DNA of 64,000 nucleotides, from the NCBI GenBank assembly GCA_020829485.1, contig JAIVFU010000019.1, positions 1-64,000 of the forward strand, given 5' to 3'. Of this stretch, positions 8,875-18,834 are shown in pieces. A program made the position numbers and the translations under genes. Within the stretch, counting starts at the first letter, position 1; every line of letters starts with the position of its first letter. A model generated the notes under the pieces. The model ran no database searches and was not told the DNA's origin. It saw nothing but the letters and a program-made list of their open reading frames with translations. The stretch comes from Nostoc sp. CHAB 5834 (GTDB lineage Bacteria; Cyanobacteriota; Cyanobacteriia; Cyanobacteriales; Nostocaceae).

Positions 8875-9106
8875 TTTATACACAAAAACTATAATAAGTT
8901 TTAATTACCGCTAATCCTATCGGTAAACCGTATATTATGGATAAAGCAATAAAATAACCAGCTTCAAAATCTGTATTTTGAATTAATCAAGCAATATCTT
9001 GTGATATTTGGCTAATTTTGCGGTGCTTATTTGAACATCTTCTTAAAGCTTACCGATTCAACTATTTACAAAGCTGGAAGCCATTAGAAATTGAAAAGGA
9101 GTGAAT
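8799..9106. other. AT-rich spacer before DUF442 gene
   Basis: Apart from the start of the disrupted small gene, the spacer up to 9106 shows only AT-rich sequence. I see no repeat, hairpin or promoter I would defend. Confidence 0.5.
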
Positions 9107-9586
9107 GTGATCAACGCCATACAGATTAACGAAAACTTGACAACAACAGGACAAGTTATACCAAAACAGCTTGAGCAAGCTATTCAAGAAGGTTTTAAGT
9201 CCGTTCTAAATCTGCGATCGCCAGATGAGTTAGGATTTTCCCAGGATGAGCAAAAAGTAGCGGAAGCATTGGGGCTGCATTATACGAATGTTCCACTCAA
9301 GGTGGATTTAAAAAATTTGAATGAAGAGGCTATTACCAAAATTCTCAGGACACTCGAACAAATCCCTAAACCAGCAGTTGTGCATTGTGCAGCCGGGATG
9401 CGATCGACTGGAATTGCGCTTTTAAGTATCGCTATTCAGGAAGGATTAACGCCAGAGGAAACCTTAGCAAGAGCTAAGAATCTGGGCTTTGGATTCTTTG
9501 AACATGCTGGCGTTAGTCCCCGGCTGAAGCAATTATTTATGGACTACGTTAATAAACACGCGAAAGTAGCTGTGCCTACTTGCTAA
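9107..9586 (+). CDS. DUF442 (beta-lactamase hydrolase-like) phosphatase/sulfurtransferase
   Basis: The roughly 160-residue protein has the DUF442/TIGR01244 pattern: INENLTTTGQVIPKQLEQ, FKSVLNLRSPDELGFSQDE, VPLKVDLKNLNEE, and the catalytic loop VHCAAGMRSTGIAL. Cys and Arg are separated by four residues, as in rhodaneses, rather than the five of classical tyrosine phosphatases. The family is linked to sulfide/persulfide handling or phosphatase-like chemistry, with the substrate open. Two GTG codons compete. AAGGAG at 9096-9101 abuts the GTG at 9101 but sits five bases before the GTG at 9107, so I chose 9107. It is a single gene. Confidence 0.85.
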   Translation: MINAIQINENLTTTGQVIPKQLEQAIQEGFKSVLNLRSPDELGFSQDEQKVAEALGLHYTNVPLKVDLKNLNEEAITKILRTLEQIPKPAVVHCAAGMRSTGIALLSIAIQEGLTPEETLARAKNLGFGFFEHAGVSPRLKQLFMDYVNKHAKVAVPTC

Positions 9587-9956
9587 AATAGCGACTTTGA
9601 AAAACCTCTCCCTGCCTTGAACTTTTGTTTAAGTCTGTCTCTCTCCGACTCGGAGAGGGACGCTTTTGCGTAGTAAAACCTTCTTAGAGGTTTTTTACTC
9701 ACGTACAATTCGCGCAACTGGGCAGTGAATGAGCCAAGGTACAAATTCAAGGCGATCGCCCTATAATAACTGGTGGTTAAAGGCTTTTGGTTCAAGGGCG
9801 TGAGGGTGCGATCGCCTTTGGCATAGCCATCAAGCTATGGAGATAATTAGCACTTCCCAGAAAATCCAAAAATATTATCTAAGACTATTGGATTATTTGA
9901 GAATAAGCGTTACACTATTCCCATGAACCTTAGCCAAGGTTTTTGGTAATTAACTC
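9587..9956. other. Spacer with hairpins and HIP1 sites
   Basis: The spacer contains a hairpin (CTCTCCGA/TCGGAGAG near 9640-9657) that could end the DUF442 transcript, several GCGATCGC-type sites, and a leftward open frame of 70 codons that I judge to be chance. Nothing else stands out. Confidence 0.5.
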
Positions 9957-10721
9957 ATGTCAAAAATTATATACGATGTTATCCAGCGTTTTGAGGTAGA
10001 AAACGGCGTTCCCCGTTTGGTTTCAACAAATATTCAGGTGATTGAAGGCGGAGAAGATTTAATGTCTTTGGCTACCAATCTGCTGGATAAACTTGGTTTT
10101 TATGACAAGTTTGAGGAGAAGCGAACATCTCAATACATAGGATATAAACTGAAAAATCCTAGAAAAGGAGCTAAACGTTATCAGCTTATTTTGGCTCAGA
10201 GAAAAGAAGGTTTATCCATTTCTATTCCTCAGGAGATATTAGAGCCATATTTGCTAAAGCTAAACTTTTCAATCAATTTTTTGACAAAAATGCCTGAATT
10301 GAAAAATGTAGTAACAATGTTTCAGGAAATATCTAAATTTTATTGGATCATACCTAGTCAAAAAAACGTTTTTTTTGATTTAAGTAAAGAATATAGAGAA
10401 ACTTTTAAAGGACGAATAGCAGGAGATTTTGAATTAAATTTTGATGGCATAGCTTACAAAGAAGCAGAAAATGCTTATTCTGATTCTAAAACTCAGAATA
10501 TTAATAATATGCAACTTATTGATATAATCCAAAAAAAATATATAAGTAAACATCCCCTTTCAAACTATTTGGATAATAGTGACTGTTGCTTAAAAATTGG
10601 TAAAGGCGACATAGGTAAAGACAAGCTTTTTAATTATGCATATCAGGTAGCTATAAATTCCAGAGAAGTTTTAGAAGAATTTCTTACTTATTTTGCAAAA
10701 ATACTCATGGAGCAACAATAA
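9957..10721 (+). CDS. Hypothetical protein coupled to a DUF2726 gene
   Basis: I do not recognise this 254-residue protein. It is soluble and lysine-rich, without signal peptide or membrane segment. The first 120 residues (YDVIQRFEVENGVPRLVSTN, then LLDKLGFYDKF and a QLILAQRKEGLSISIP strand) read like an alpha/beta domain. The rest is helical and AT-rich. Its stop overlaps the ATG of the DUF2726 gene (TAATG), so the two are translationally coupled and probably work together. The A+T-rich codon use differs from the neighbouring thiC, which would fit recent acquisition. Confidence 0.7.
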   Translation: MSKIIYDVIQRFEVENGVPRLVSTNIQVIEGGEDLMSLATNLLDKLGFYDKFEEKRTSQYIGYKLKNPRKGAKRYQLILAQRKEGLSISIPQEILEPYLLKLNFSINFLTKMPELKNVVTMFQEISKFYWIIPSQKNVFFDLSKEYRETFKGRIAGDFELNFDGIAYKEAENAYSDSKTQNINNMQLIDIIQKKYISKHPLSNYLDNSDCCLKIGKGDIGKDKLFNYAYQVAINSREVLEEFLTYFAKILMEQQ

Positions 10722-11197
10722 TGTCTCTCAAAATCAAAAGGCTAGTTAATGCATACGAAGAAAGGATGCTAGAGTTTTTGCACACTTGTGTAGATGATAG
10801 TTATAAAATTCATACGCAGGTTAGCTTATGCCAATTTTGCGAACTAGATGAGAGCATTGATTGGCAACTAAAAAAATTTTTCTTTAGCTCTAATGTGGAT
10901 GCTTTGATCACAGACTATGATTATAAACCTTGTTTGGTTGTAGATTTTCAGTCTTCATATCATGACTCAGATGAAGCAAAAGAGCGCGATCGCAAAAAAG
11001 CAACTATACTCGCTCTTGCAGAGGTTCCCTTACTTTATTCACGGGTGAAAGACTTTGGATTATTATATCTTTACTCTCAATCTGAAGAAGTAGTATGTAA
11101 TTTATTTACAGGAAACCGACGCGAAAATGCCCAAGCCCTAATTAGAAAGTATTGCGAACAATCTTTATCTTCTAATGTTCAAGTTACAGCTTGCTAA
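10721..11197 (+). CDS. DUF2726 / PD-(D/E)XK-like nuclease-fold protein
   Basis: The 158-residue protein matches the pattern of DUF2726 as I know it: LVNAYEERMLEFL, then VDALITDYDYKPCLVVDFQSSYHD and ERDRKKATILALAEVPLLYSRVKD. The D...VDFQ...RDxxK arrangement is the PD-(D/E)XK-like core, in which an acidic residue, (D/E)xQ/K and the RDRKK helix form the active site. In related proteins the domain is thought to act on DNA, but this is unproven here. The gene is coupled to the upstream unknown gene by a one-base overlap. Confidence 0.7.
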   Translation: MSLKIKRLVNAYEERMLEFLHTCVDDSYKIHTQVSLCQFCELDESIDWQLKKFFFSSNVDALITDYDYKPCLVVDFQSSYHDSDEAKERDRKKATILALAEVPLLYSRVKDFGLLYLYSQSEEVVCNLFTGNRRENAQALIRKYCEQSLSSNVQVTAC

Positions 11198-11340
11198 ACC
11201 ACAAGATGTTTGTAGGTTAATAGCCATAAATGTCAACGAACGCAAAATTAGCAGACTATGCTATCGCTTTGGTTCCATTAAATTACTATAAGTAAGTCGG
11301 AAACTATATTAACTAATGTAAAAAATTTTGGAATTATTTT

Positions 11341-11370
11341 GTAGTGAGGGCTGAAGCCCTCACTACAAAC
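11341..11370. repeat. GTAGTGAGGGCTGAAGCCCTCACTAC palindrome
   Basis: A perfect stem, GTAGTGAGGGCT pairing with AGCCCTCACTAC, lies just upstream of the thiC leader. It belongs to the GTAGTRAGG hairpin family found also near 17.3, 18.5, 27.4, 41.9, 43.8, 55.3 and 60.8 kb. It could end the transcript from the DUF2726 gene. Confidence 0.75.
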
Positions 11371-11427
11371 CTTTAATTTTTTAACACCCTTGCTCCCAGA
11401 TATAACGAAGGTGGTACACTACATCCA

Positions 11428-12899
<1,472 letters not shown>

Positions 12900-13015
12900 G
12901 AGATTGTCTTGTGTCGTTACAATAGTTTTTCATCCGCAAAACTAGACGCGCTTTGGGGCAATTCATGAATTGCCCCTACCTCAAAACCAGAGTTTCGGCT
13001 CTTGTGTGCGAACTT

Positions 13016-13234
13016 CCGAGTAAAAAGGTTCAACTGCCGAGTAAAAAGGCTCAACTGTCGAGTAAAAAGGCTCAACTTCCGAGTAAAAAGGCTCAACTTC
13101 CGAGTAAAAAGGTTCAACTGCCGAGTAAAAAGGTTCAACTGCCAAGTAAAAAGGCTCAACTGCCAAGTAAAAAGGCTCAACTGCCGAGTAAAAAGGTTCA
13201 ACTGCCGAGTAAAAAGGCTCAACTGCCGAGTAAA
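13016..13234. repeat. 21-bp minisatellite, 10 full copies plus partial
   Basis: Ten head-to-tail 21-bp units of the form CCGAGTAAAAAGG(T/C)TCAACT(G/T) run from 13016 to 13225, followed by nine bases of another. Variation is limited to a few positions. Two forward and two reverse frames stay open through the array because the unit length is a multiple of three; forward these would give repeated QLPSKKV or RVKRFNC. I see no ribosome site and regard it as non-coding. The flank at 12954-12978 is a GGGGCAATTCATGAATTGCCCC palindrome. Confidence 0.9.
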
Positions 13235-13348
13235 GATGATTGAAGCTTTGCGATTCCTTCTCTGCGGGAAGGTAAAGCGCCTATGCGTTTAAATTTCAAC
13301 TCGCCACGAAATTTACGCAAAAAGGTTGGGTTTTGCGATCGCTCACTC

Positions 13349-13499
13349 ATATCAAGTTCGGTTAAACACTTATAATATCTGTAGGTTGGGTTAAGGAACG
13401 AAACCCAACATTTTATTCTTGCTCATGTTGGGTTTCACTGCCGTTCAACCCAACCTACATTGATAAATTTTATTATAAGTAATCACCCGAACTTGATAT
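13349..13499. mobile_element. About 150-bp MITE with ATATCAAGTTCGG ends
   Basis: The left end ATATCAAGTTCGG and the right end CCGAACTTGATAT are inverted, and the repeat continues imperfectly for about 40 bases (CTTATAATA, then GTAGGTTGGGTT). The core is the ATGTTGGGTTTC palindrome also seen near 6.7 and 33.5 kb. The ends are themselves near-palindromic, so any target duplication is ambiguous; a 3-bp TCA is possible. It has no coding capacity. Confidence 0.65.
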
Positions 13500-13518
13500 C
13501 AGCCTATAATTTTTTTTT

Positions 13519-13644
13519 ACGGTTCGTTAAGGCAAGAGACGCGATAAATCGCCGTCTCTACAAAGGACTGATTATTGTAAAGACGGCGATAAATCGCGTC
13601 TTTGCGATTAGCGGCGTGTCATCAAAAAACCTTATCCGAACCGT
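13519..13644. mobile_element. 126-bp palindromic element with ACGGTTCG ends
   Basis: The left end ACGGTTCGTTAAGG and the inverted right end ACGGTTCGGATAAGG enclose two GAGACGCGATAAATCGCCGTC-type hairpins. It lies 18 bases beyond the stop of the protease gene and may supply its terminator. Confidence 0.6.
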
Positions 13645-13662
13645 ATTACCAATACTCTTGGT

Positions 13663-15651
13663 CTAAAATCCAATTTCAATGGTTAAGCTGCGAATCTTTC
13701 CTATATCTGCCTCAGCTTTATCTGCAACTTCCAGAGTCCAGGTTCCTTGGGGATTTTTACCTTTAAAGGCAGCAAGTTTAAGGGTATTTATCTCGTCATA
13801 GGTTGTTTTAATATTATCTGTAGCTCCGCCCTGGCGATCGTGCAGAATTACAGGAAGTACGCCTATTTGCACTGGGGGAAGGAGAGTAACTACAAGATCC
13901 CCAATAAAAGTATGCTCGATGTCTACATTAACTTTGATAGATTTTATCAGGTTAGTACTAGCGATCGCCAACGACAATGTTGATTTTTGTAAGTCGTTAA
14001 TTGGGACATCTTGCACTGCCTGGAATCTGCTGATGGGTGATGTTTCAGGTGGTTTGGCCAATTCTACAGCTTTGAGAGCATTCATTCGACCGTAACCGTA
14101 GAAAGGGCTGCGACCATTGGCATCATATTTACCTCCAGATGGATCGATGCGATCGCAAGAGCGTTTAATAATATCTCGCACTTCGTCCCAACGCAGATTT
14201 GGGTTTCTGGCAATAATTAGGGCTGCTACACCAGCTGCACCTGGACAAGCACTGGAAGTTCCGCCGAATTGGTTCGTGTAGTTACCTGGAACGTCACCCA
14301 GATTCCGATTACCCGAATTATAGCCAACTACACCAGAGCGATCGCTTGTCCAAATTCCAGGGGTTTGAGAACTATCGCCATTGTTGCTAGGAAAGGCACA
14401 CCAGACGGCTTGACCAAAGTCACTGTAAGCGCTTCTCGTGCCGTAGTCGTTACAAGCTGCCACAGCAATCACCTTTTGGTAGCTGGCGTAGCCATCATTA
14501 TCCACGCTTTCGTTACCATTGCCAGCCGCAAATAAAATTACACAGCCCTTGCCGTTGCGTCCCTTATTAATTGCAAACTCCATAGCAAGGCGTGTGGAGT
14601 CAGGCAGAGGTACTTTCTGGTTATGTACAGGATCGTTTCGCTCAAACCAAACACCGTCTGAGGGCCCCCAGCTACAAGAAATTACATCAGCACCATTTTG
14701 AGCCGCCCAAACAAAAGCATCTGCTTCATCCTGCGATCCTAGCGCCGAAGCTAAACGAATCGGCATCAGTTTTGCACCCGGTGCTACACCAGATGCACCA
14801 AAGTTGCCGTTTGCACAAGCTACTCCTGCACAGCCTGTCCCGTGGTTATTGTCGTTTCCTGGTCTGGGATTGTCAGTTTTACGTGTGACATCACGCGGGG
14901 CAACAATTTTTCCAGAGGAACGGAACTCTTCATGATCGAGATCCACACCGTCGTCAATAATTGCAATAATCGTCCCAGTGCCATCGCTCAACTTCCAAGC
15001 TGCCTCAACGTTGGCATGGGCGTTAATTACCTTACCATTAATTGTTGTTTGCTTTAAGTGCCACTGCTGCGGAAAAACCTGACGTTGGCGTGATTCACGC
15101 ACTAGTTCAGGATGGCACAGATCAACTGATTCTTCATTCAAAAGTCTTTCGGCGATGTCAAAGATGGCTATACCAGTATTCGCAGATGCACTAACAAAGT
15201 AAGCATTTGCTGCATATTCCAGTTGGCCTTTAATTGTTAAGTCGTAACGTCTTAAGACCTCTTGGCAGACCGTTAACTCTTCTTCGCTATGGAATTTAAG
15301 GAAGAGGTTTTCGGTGTAAATTATAGGTTGTTGGGATATTGGATCGACAAGAACACGTCCGGCAAATTGAACTTCAGGCTCTTGGTTGAGAATTTCACGG
15401 GCGCGATCGCGCAAAGCCACACCTTCAGTCGGAACTTTAGCTCGCAAAATTTCTACACCCGCTTGCCGAAACCGCGTTGCTAACTCGAATTCACTCAGGA
15501 TACTGCGAGCTGTGGGTGATACTGGTGCGACTTCAAAGGGTCTTGCACCAATAAGAGCGCTGCGGCTTTCGGTACGCACTACAACGTGTTCGTCACTGAT
15601 AGCAAGTTCATATTGTTGGCCATTCTGCCCACCATAACGAACTTGAACCAT
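13663..15651 (-). CDS. prcA: Calcium-dependent subtilisin-like protease with P-domain
   Basis: This 662-residue protein is an S8 peptidase followed by a proprotein-convertase P-domain. Residues 1-190 form a pro-region. The catalytic domain shows Asp233 (IIDDGVDLDH), His270 (NNHGTGCAG), the oxyanion Asn378 (FAAGNGN) and Ser466 (FGGTSSACPGAAG). The P-domain (about 550-662) ends with GTWTLEVADKAEADIG. Length and layout fit PrcA, the Ca2+-dependent protease described from Anabaena variabilis; the name is by resemblance. There is no clear signal peptide, consistent with an intracellular role. A gene resembling only the pro-region is transcribed divergently from the 412-bp spacer. Confidence 0.9.
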   Translation of the reverse strand: MVQVRYGGQNGQQYELAISDEHVVVRTESRSALIGARPFEVAPVSPTARSILSEFELATRFRQAGVEILRAKVPTEGVALRDRAREILNQEPEVQFAGRVLVDPISQQPIIYTENLFLKFHSEEELTVCQEVLRRYDLTIKGQLEYAANAYFVSASANTGIAIFDIAERLLNEESVDLCHPELVRESRQRQVFPQQWHLKQTTINGKVINAHANVEAAWKLSDGTGTIIAIIDDGVDLDHEEFRSSGKIVAPRDVTRKTDNPRPGNDNNHGTGCAGVACANGNFGASGVAPGAKLMPIRLASALGSQDEADAFVWAAQNGADVISCSWGPSDGVWFERNDPVHNQKVPLPDSTRLAMEFAINKGRNGKGCVILFAAGNGNESVDNDGYASYQKVIAVAACNDYGTRSAYSDFGQAVWCAFPSNNGDSSQTPGIWTSDRSGVVGYNSGNRNLGDVPGNYTNQFGGTSSACPGAAGVAALIIARNPNLRWDEVRDIIKRSCDRIDPSGGKYDANGRSPFYGYGRMNALKAVELAKPPETSPISRFQAVQDVPINDLQKSTLSLAIASTNLIKSIKVNVDIEHTFIGDLVVTLLPPVQIGVLPVILHDRQGGATDNIKTTYDEINTLKLAAFKGKNPQGTWTLEVADKAEADIGKIRSLTIEIGF

Positions 15652-16063
15652 AATTTTATCTCCTGGGATATTTGGAATATTACTATCTTAAAAATTGGGC
15701 ATTGGAATGGGCAAAAGTGCATCATGCATTGTGTTCTTGCAGCGTGCGCTTGGTATTTACGTCTAGTTTATGGACTTCCAGAGAATAAATTACCCAATTT
15801 ATTCAAATGATATTTTTCTTTTCCCCCTGCTCCCCTGCCTACACAGCGATTGATTATTTTTTTTATTGGAAGTCCCTTATGGATGCTTCTGATTTCATGT
15901 GTTATATGTGTATTACGGTTTAAAAAGATACAAATTAACAGAATTTAATCTATCTAAGTTCATACAAACCTTCGATTCGTCTTTCCAGAAAAGAGGGATT
16001 CAAGGTCAGGCTGTTTTACGAATCTTCAATATGAATAAAGGCGTATAGCTTGCATTGCAATCA
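15652..16063. other. Divergent promoter region between prcA and pro-region-like gene
   Basis: This spacer must hold promoters for both divergent genes. It is AT-rich with runs of T near 15860 and short CCCCTGC stretches near 15827-15838. I see no hairpin or repeat that I can identify. Confidence 0.5.
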
Positions 16064-16708
16064 ATGAAAGATTTGTATTCCATACCATTAAAAAACGCTA
16101 TAACATCATTAGAACTTGAAAAAATGTTTTATTTCCCGGCAGAGTATTTTCTACAGGCGTACTCTTTACCCCTGATTACTGAAGTGAGATTTCAAAAAGA
16201 CTATTTTTCTGAGTATCCTGAACAAATTCGCGTTGGCAGCGATGCCTACGCTGAGCTACGCCTACGCACTGCTGTATCTTACACTCGTAAGCCTGGATAT
16301 TATGCAATACATTACAATCAACCCAAAACCCTGGTAACAGGAGCAATTTTACAACTTAACGATGGTAAAATAGCAGTTTTTCCAGGCGAACCCAATCAAT
16401 CAGAACAGGGGGCACTCAGTCCAGTTTACACATTACAACCAAATGGTTCCCTGGCAGTACCAACCGGGCTTGTTTTCATCCGCTTTGCTGAAGGCATTGA
16501 TGTGAAGTCGCAGCGCGAGGTAATTAATCGAGCCGGTTACGAAATAGTAGAAAGCCTTCCCTATGCACCTCACACCGCTTGGTTGCGTTCGCAATTAAGT
16601 AATATTGCTGATGCGATCGCCCGGATTTCTCAGTTAGAAGCGATACCTAAAGTTGAGAATATCGAACCTCAAATGCTTATGGAAAGAGGTTTGAGGCTAG
16701 GGCGTTGA
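16064..16708 (+). CDS. Stand-alone protease pro-region-like protein (putative PrcA inhibitor)
   Basis: The 214-residue product has no catalytic domain. Its residues 118-210 align by eye without gaps to residues 98-190 of the neighbouring PrcA pro-region: VYTLQPNGSLAVPTGLVFIRF with LVDPISQQPIIYTENLFLKF, then the next 70 residues with matching hydrophobic spacing. In subtilases the pro-region folds the enzyme and inhibits it, and free-standing propeptide-like inhibitors are known in other organisms. The location divergent from prcA supports a partner role, which is my inference. The ATG at 16064 is preferred to the TTG at 16055. A GCCTACGC repeat lies in-frame near codons 61-69. Confidence 0.75.
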   Translation: MKDLYSIPLKNAITSLELEKMFYFPAEYFLQAYSLPLITEVRFQKDYFSEYPEQIRVGSDAYAELRLRTAVSYTRKPGYYAIHYNQPKTLVTGAILQLNDGKIAVFPGEPNQSEQGALSPVYTLQPNGSLAVPTGLVFIRFAEGIDVKSQREVINRAGYEIVESLPYAPHTAWLRSQLSNIADAIARISQLEAIPKVENIEPQMLMERGLRLGR

Positions 16709-16853
16709 TCGTAAATGCAAGGGTTTAAATCCCCGTCTGAAATGTGTTTAATTTTGAATTGTTAACCTTTTGCACTTCCCAGTACTGAAAGGCGATCGCA
16801 CTAGTCACAATTGCGAGAAACTGAAAGCAGATTAATTAGGAGAGGAGAACCTA

Positions 16854-17213
16854 ATGAGTTGGACTAAAGTTCTTGCAGTAGAAGCACTTTCCCCAGGTAC
16901 GCGACAAGTGGTGAAAGTTGGCAACCGGAAAATTCTGGTTTTGAACCACGAAAATCAGCTTTATGCTGTAGATAACAACTGTCCCCACTTAAAATTACCG
17001 TTGAAAAGTGGGAAAATCACTGAAGATGGGGCAATAGTTTGTAGCTTCCATCGTAGTGCTTTTGATCTGCGGACTGGTGAAGTAAAAGACTGGTGTTCCT
17101 GGCCACCTGGTGTAGGTAAAGTACTCTCGATGGTTTCGCCACAAAAAGTATTGCCAGTATTTCCTATTCGTGTGGAAGAAGGCAGTATCTGGGTTGATGT
17201 TCAAGAGGAATAG
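16854..17213 (+). CDS. Rieske [2Fe-2S] protein
   Basis: This soluble 119-residue protein has a complete Rieske cluster site: NNCPHLKLPL gives Cys-X-His, and VCSFHRSAFDLRTGE gives Cys-X2-His. Length and fold resemble the small ferredoxin subunits of nitrite reductase and ring-hydroxylating dioxygenases rather than the membrane-bound cytochrome b6f Rieske protein, since there is no TM anchor. The partner enzyme is not in the window. The ATG at 16854 is preceded by AGGAGAGGAG, a strong ribosome site. Confidence 0.92.
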   Translation: MSWTKVLAVEALSPGTRQVVKVGNRKILVLNHENQLYAVDNNCPHLKLPLKSGKITEDGAIVCSFHRSAFDLRTGEVKDWCSWPPGVGKVLSMVSPQKVLPVFPIRVEEGSIWVDVQEE

Positions 17214-17242
17214 CGCCCTCTCCCTGAATTTCTTGCAATATA

Positions 17243-17342
17243 CTAGTGGTCTATGGCATTAATTTTGCTGGGTTTGTAGTGAGCGATTTATCGCTTAAAT
17301 CAAGGACTAAAGTCCTTACTACGAACTTTTATAACCCACTAG
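17243..17342. mobile_element. CTAGTGGTCT-ended element with GTAGTGAGC and AGGACTAAAGTCCT hairpins
   Basis: The left end is CTAGTGGTCTATGGC and the element closes with ACCCACTAG. Between them lie the GTAGTGAGCGATTTATCGCT and AGGACTAAAGTCCT palindromes. The internal order is the reverse of the copies at 27369-27490 and 43781-43876, so the three are one MITE family. Confidence 0.7.
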
Positions 17343-17493
17343 TACAGCGCGGCATCAATCAAACTACCATTTGAAAAAGCAAAAACTTTGATATACAAAA
17401 CTTTTGACTTTTGACACTTCGACTCCGCTCAGGGTCAACTTTTGACTTCCGCCTTGCCGAACTAGCCTATCTATTTTTTAGCAGTTAAGCGAC

Positions 17494-17528
17494 AAAAACC
17501 CCAGCCGATAAGTTTAGCTGGGGTTTTT
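17494..17528. terminator. Bidirectional terminator between Rieske and hsp20 genes
   Basis: The stem AAAAACCCCAGC/GCTGGGGTTTTT has an 11-base loop and runs of A and T on its two sides, so it can act on both convergent transcripts. Confidence 0.9.
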
Positions 17529-17585
17529 CTCAAAATGCAACTATTTCAGAGATATAGGAACTATTGAATGAGAGAGAACATTTTC

Positions 17586-18128
17586 TCAACTAGCTTGAAC
17601 GCTTTGTTGTGATATAATGTTGGGTTGTGTATTACCATTCCCAGCTTCTATAGAAGCTGTAGCATTTTGAGAGTCGCCTAAATTCACTTTGAATACCTTG
17701 TTTTGCTCTTGTTCCAGTTTAGGTAAAGTCAGAATTAAAATCCCATCTTTCATGTCTGCCTTAACTTGTTGATTCTGAACTTTGCTTGGTAGAGGAACTA
17801 CTCTAGTAAAGTTGCCATACCGGAATTCAGAATGAACTTTAGCGTTAGATTCGGAATGTTTTTCGTAACGATGCTCACCAGCAATCGAAACTGCATCTTG
17901 AGTAACTTGAACATCGAGGTTTTTAGCTTCCACGCCTGGAATCTCAACTCTTAATACGAACTCTGAACCATTGTCAGATAATTCAACAGCAGGAATCCAC
18001 GCTGTTCTCGATGATGCAGAAATATTAGAGTTGCCGCGCTCGGCTGCTGTAACCTCAGAGAAGAGTTGATCCATTTGACGACGTAGAATCTCCATTTCAC
18101 GGAATGGTTCCCAACGAATGAGTGCCAT
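17586..18128 (-). CDS. hspA: Small heat-shock protein (Hsp20)
   Basis: The 180-residue ATP-independent chaperone binds unfolding proteins. It begins MALIRWEPFREMEILRRQMDQLF, typical of class A bacterial Hsp20. The alpha-crystallin domain (about 45-140) includes VELSDNGSEFVLRVEIPGVEAK and FRYGNFTRVVPLPSKV, ending with the ADMKDGILILTLPK stretch. The C-terminal tail (about 150-180) is long and polar. The expected heat-shock operator CIRCE was not seen upstream. The name hspA follows cyanobacterial use. Confidence 0.93.
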   Translation of the reverse strand: MALIRWEPFREMEILRRQMDQLFSEVTAAERGNSNISASSRTAWIPAVELSDNGSEFVLRVEIPGVEAKNLDVQVTQDAVSIAGEHRYEKHSESNAKVHSEFRYGNFTRVVPLPSKVQNQQVKADMKDGILILTLPKLEQEQNKVFKVNLGDSQNATASIEAGNGNTQPNIISQQSVQAS

Positions 18129-18464
18129 ATTTCAATCTCTCCTTAACTTTCTAATTGACTTTTGAGTAATCAAACTAAGTTTTAGGGGGATTTAGAGGTT
18201 TTAGATATTTAACCAATTATCGAACCTCTACTTTTTGAGAGAGAAGCTTTGTTTGTTTTGTTTCTTCTCTCTAGGAACTAATTTAATAAAAGGAAAATCT
18301 AAAAAAAGTTGGGTAAACCGTACAGACATAAGGTGGATTTACCGTATCAAACAAAAAAATGATGAAGTCAGAAAGTCCCTCTTAGACGATCCCCATTTAT
18401 TAGCTACCTCACTCAATACATTTTACGTATTTTCACTGAGTAAAATTGCGTTAGAAACTTGTGT

Positions 18465-18588
18465 AAGTAAGTCGGTGTGAATAATTCAAACTATGTGTTT
18501 TTTAATGTAAAATTATTGTAATTCAGTTCGTAGCAAGGACTTCAGTCCTTACTACAAACATGCAAATTATTTTCGCCGTCCTACTTAA
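18465..18588. mobile_element. About 124-bp MITE with TAAGTAAGTCGG-type ends
   Basis: The left end TAAGTAAGTCGGTGTGAATAATT and the inverted right end TTAAGTAGGACGGCGAAAATAATT surround the hairpin GTAGCAAGGACTTCAGTCCTTACTAC. Copies of the same plan are at 41869-42000 and, inverted, at 55231-55358. The rest of the 18129-18869 spacer holds the hsp20 promoter region, a glycosyltransferase remnant and a terminator. An 81-codon open frame at 18235-18480 seems to be chance. Confidence 0.65.
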
Positions 18589-18664
18589 ATGGGGAACTAT
18601 ATGATTAGAGATAAATCCTTTAAATTACTCTTTTGTTTGGAATACCCACAAGAGGCGCTTGTTA

Positions 18665-18736
18665 ATGATTAGTATAATTACAGCAGTTTATAACGGTGAG
18701 AAATTTATAGAATCTTGCCTTCAACTCGAAACATAA
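18665..18736 (+). pseudogene. Remnant of a family 2 glycosyltransferase N-terminus
   Basis: Twenty-three codons from the ATG at 18665 read MISIITAVYNGEKFIESCL and soon hit TAA. This is the opening beta strand and helix of GT2 enzymes (typically xxSIITAvYNgekyleeci). The rest of the gene is gone. It is unrelated in detail to the intact GT2 at 6841-7788. Confidence 0.55.
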
Positions 18737-18834
18737 ATTTTAGTTTATTAAAAATCTTTTATTTTTCTAAGCATCCAGAACGATTAACTAAATATACTCG
18801 AACCTGATAAAGTTACTTTGTACTTACCAAATAA

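Noticed and set aside
13016..13234. CRISPR array
   Set aside because: The units are contiguous 21-mers without unique spacers, and no cas gene is nearby. The same holds for 51051-51287 and the 84-bp repeat.
12953..13292. Open frames through the 21-bp array (repeated QLPSKKV or RVKRFNC)
   Set aside because: Several overlapping frames on both strands are open only because the unit has 21 bases without stops in those frames; no ribosome site or unique protein part was seen.
16722..16736. GGGTTTAAATCCC resembling a tRNA T-arm
   Set aside because: No acceptor, D or anticodon arms could be built around it. I found no tRNA anywhere in the window.
18235..18480. 81-codon ORF in the hsp20-cup spacer
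   Set aside because: No recognisable motif, no clear ribosome site, and its end enters a MITE.
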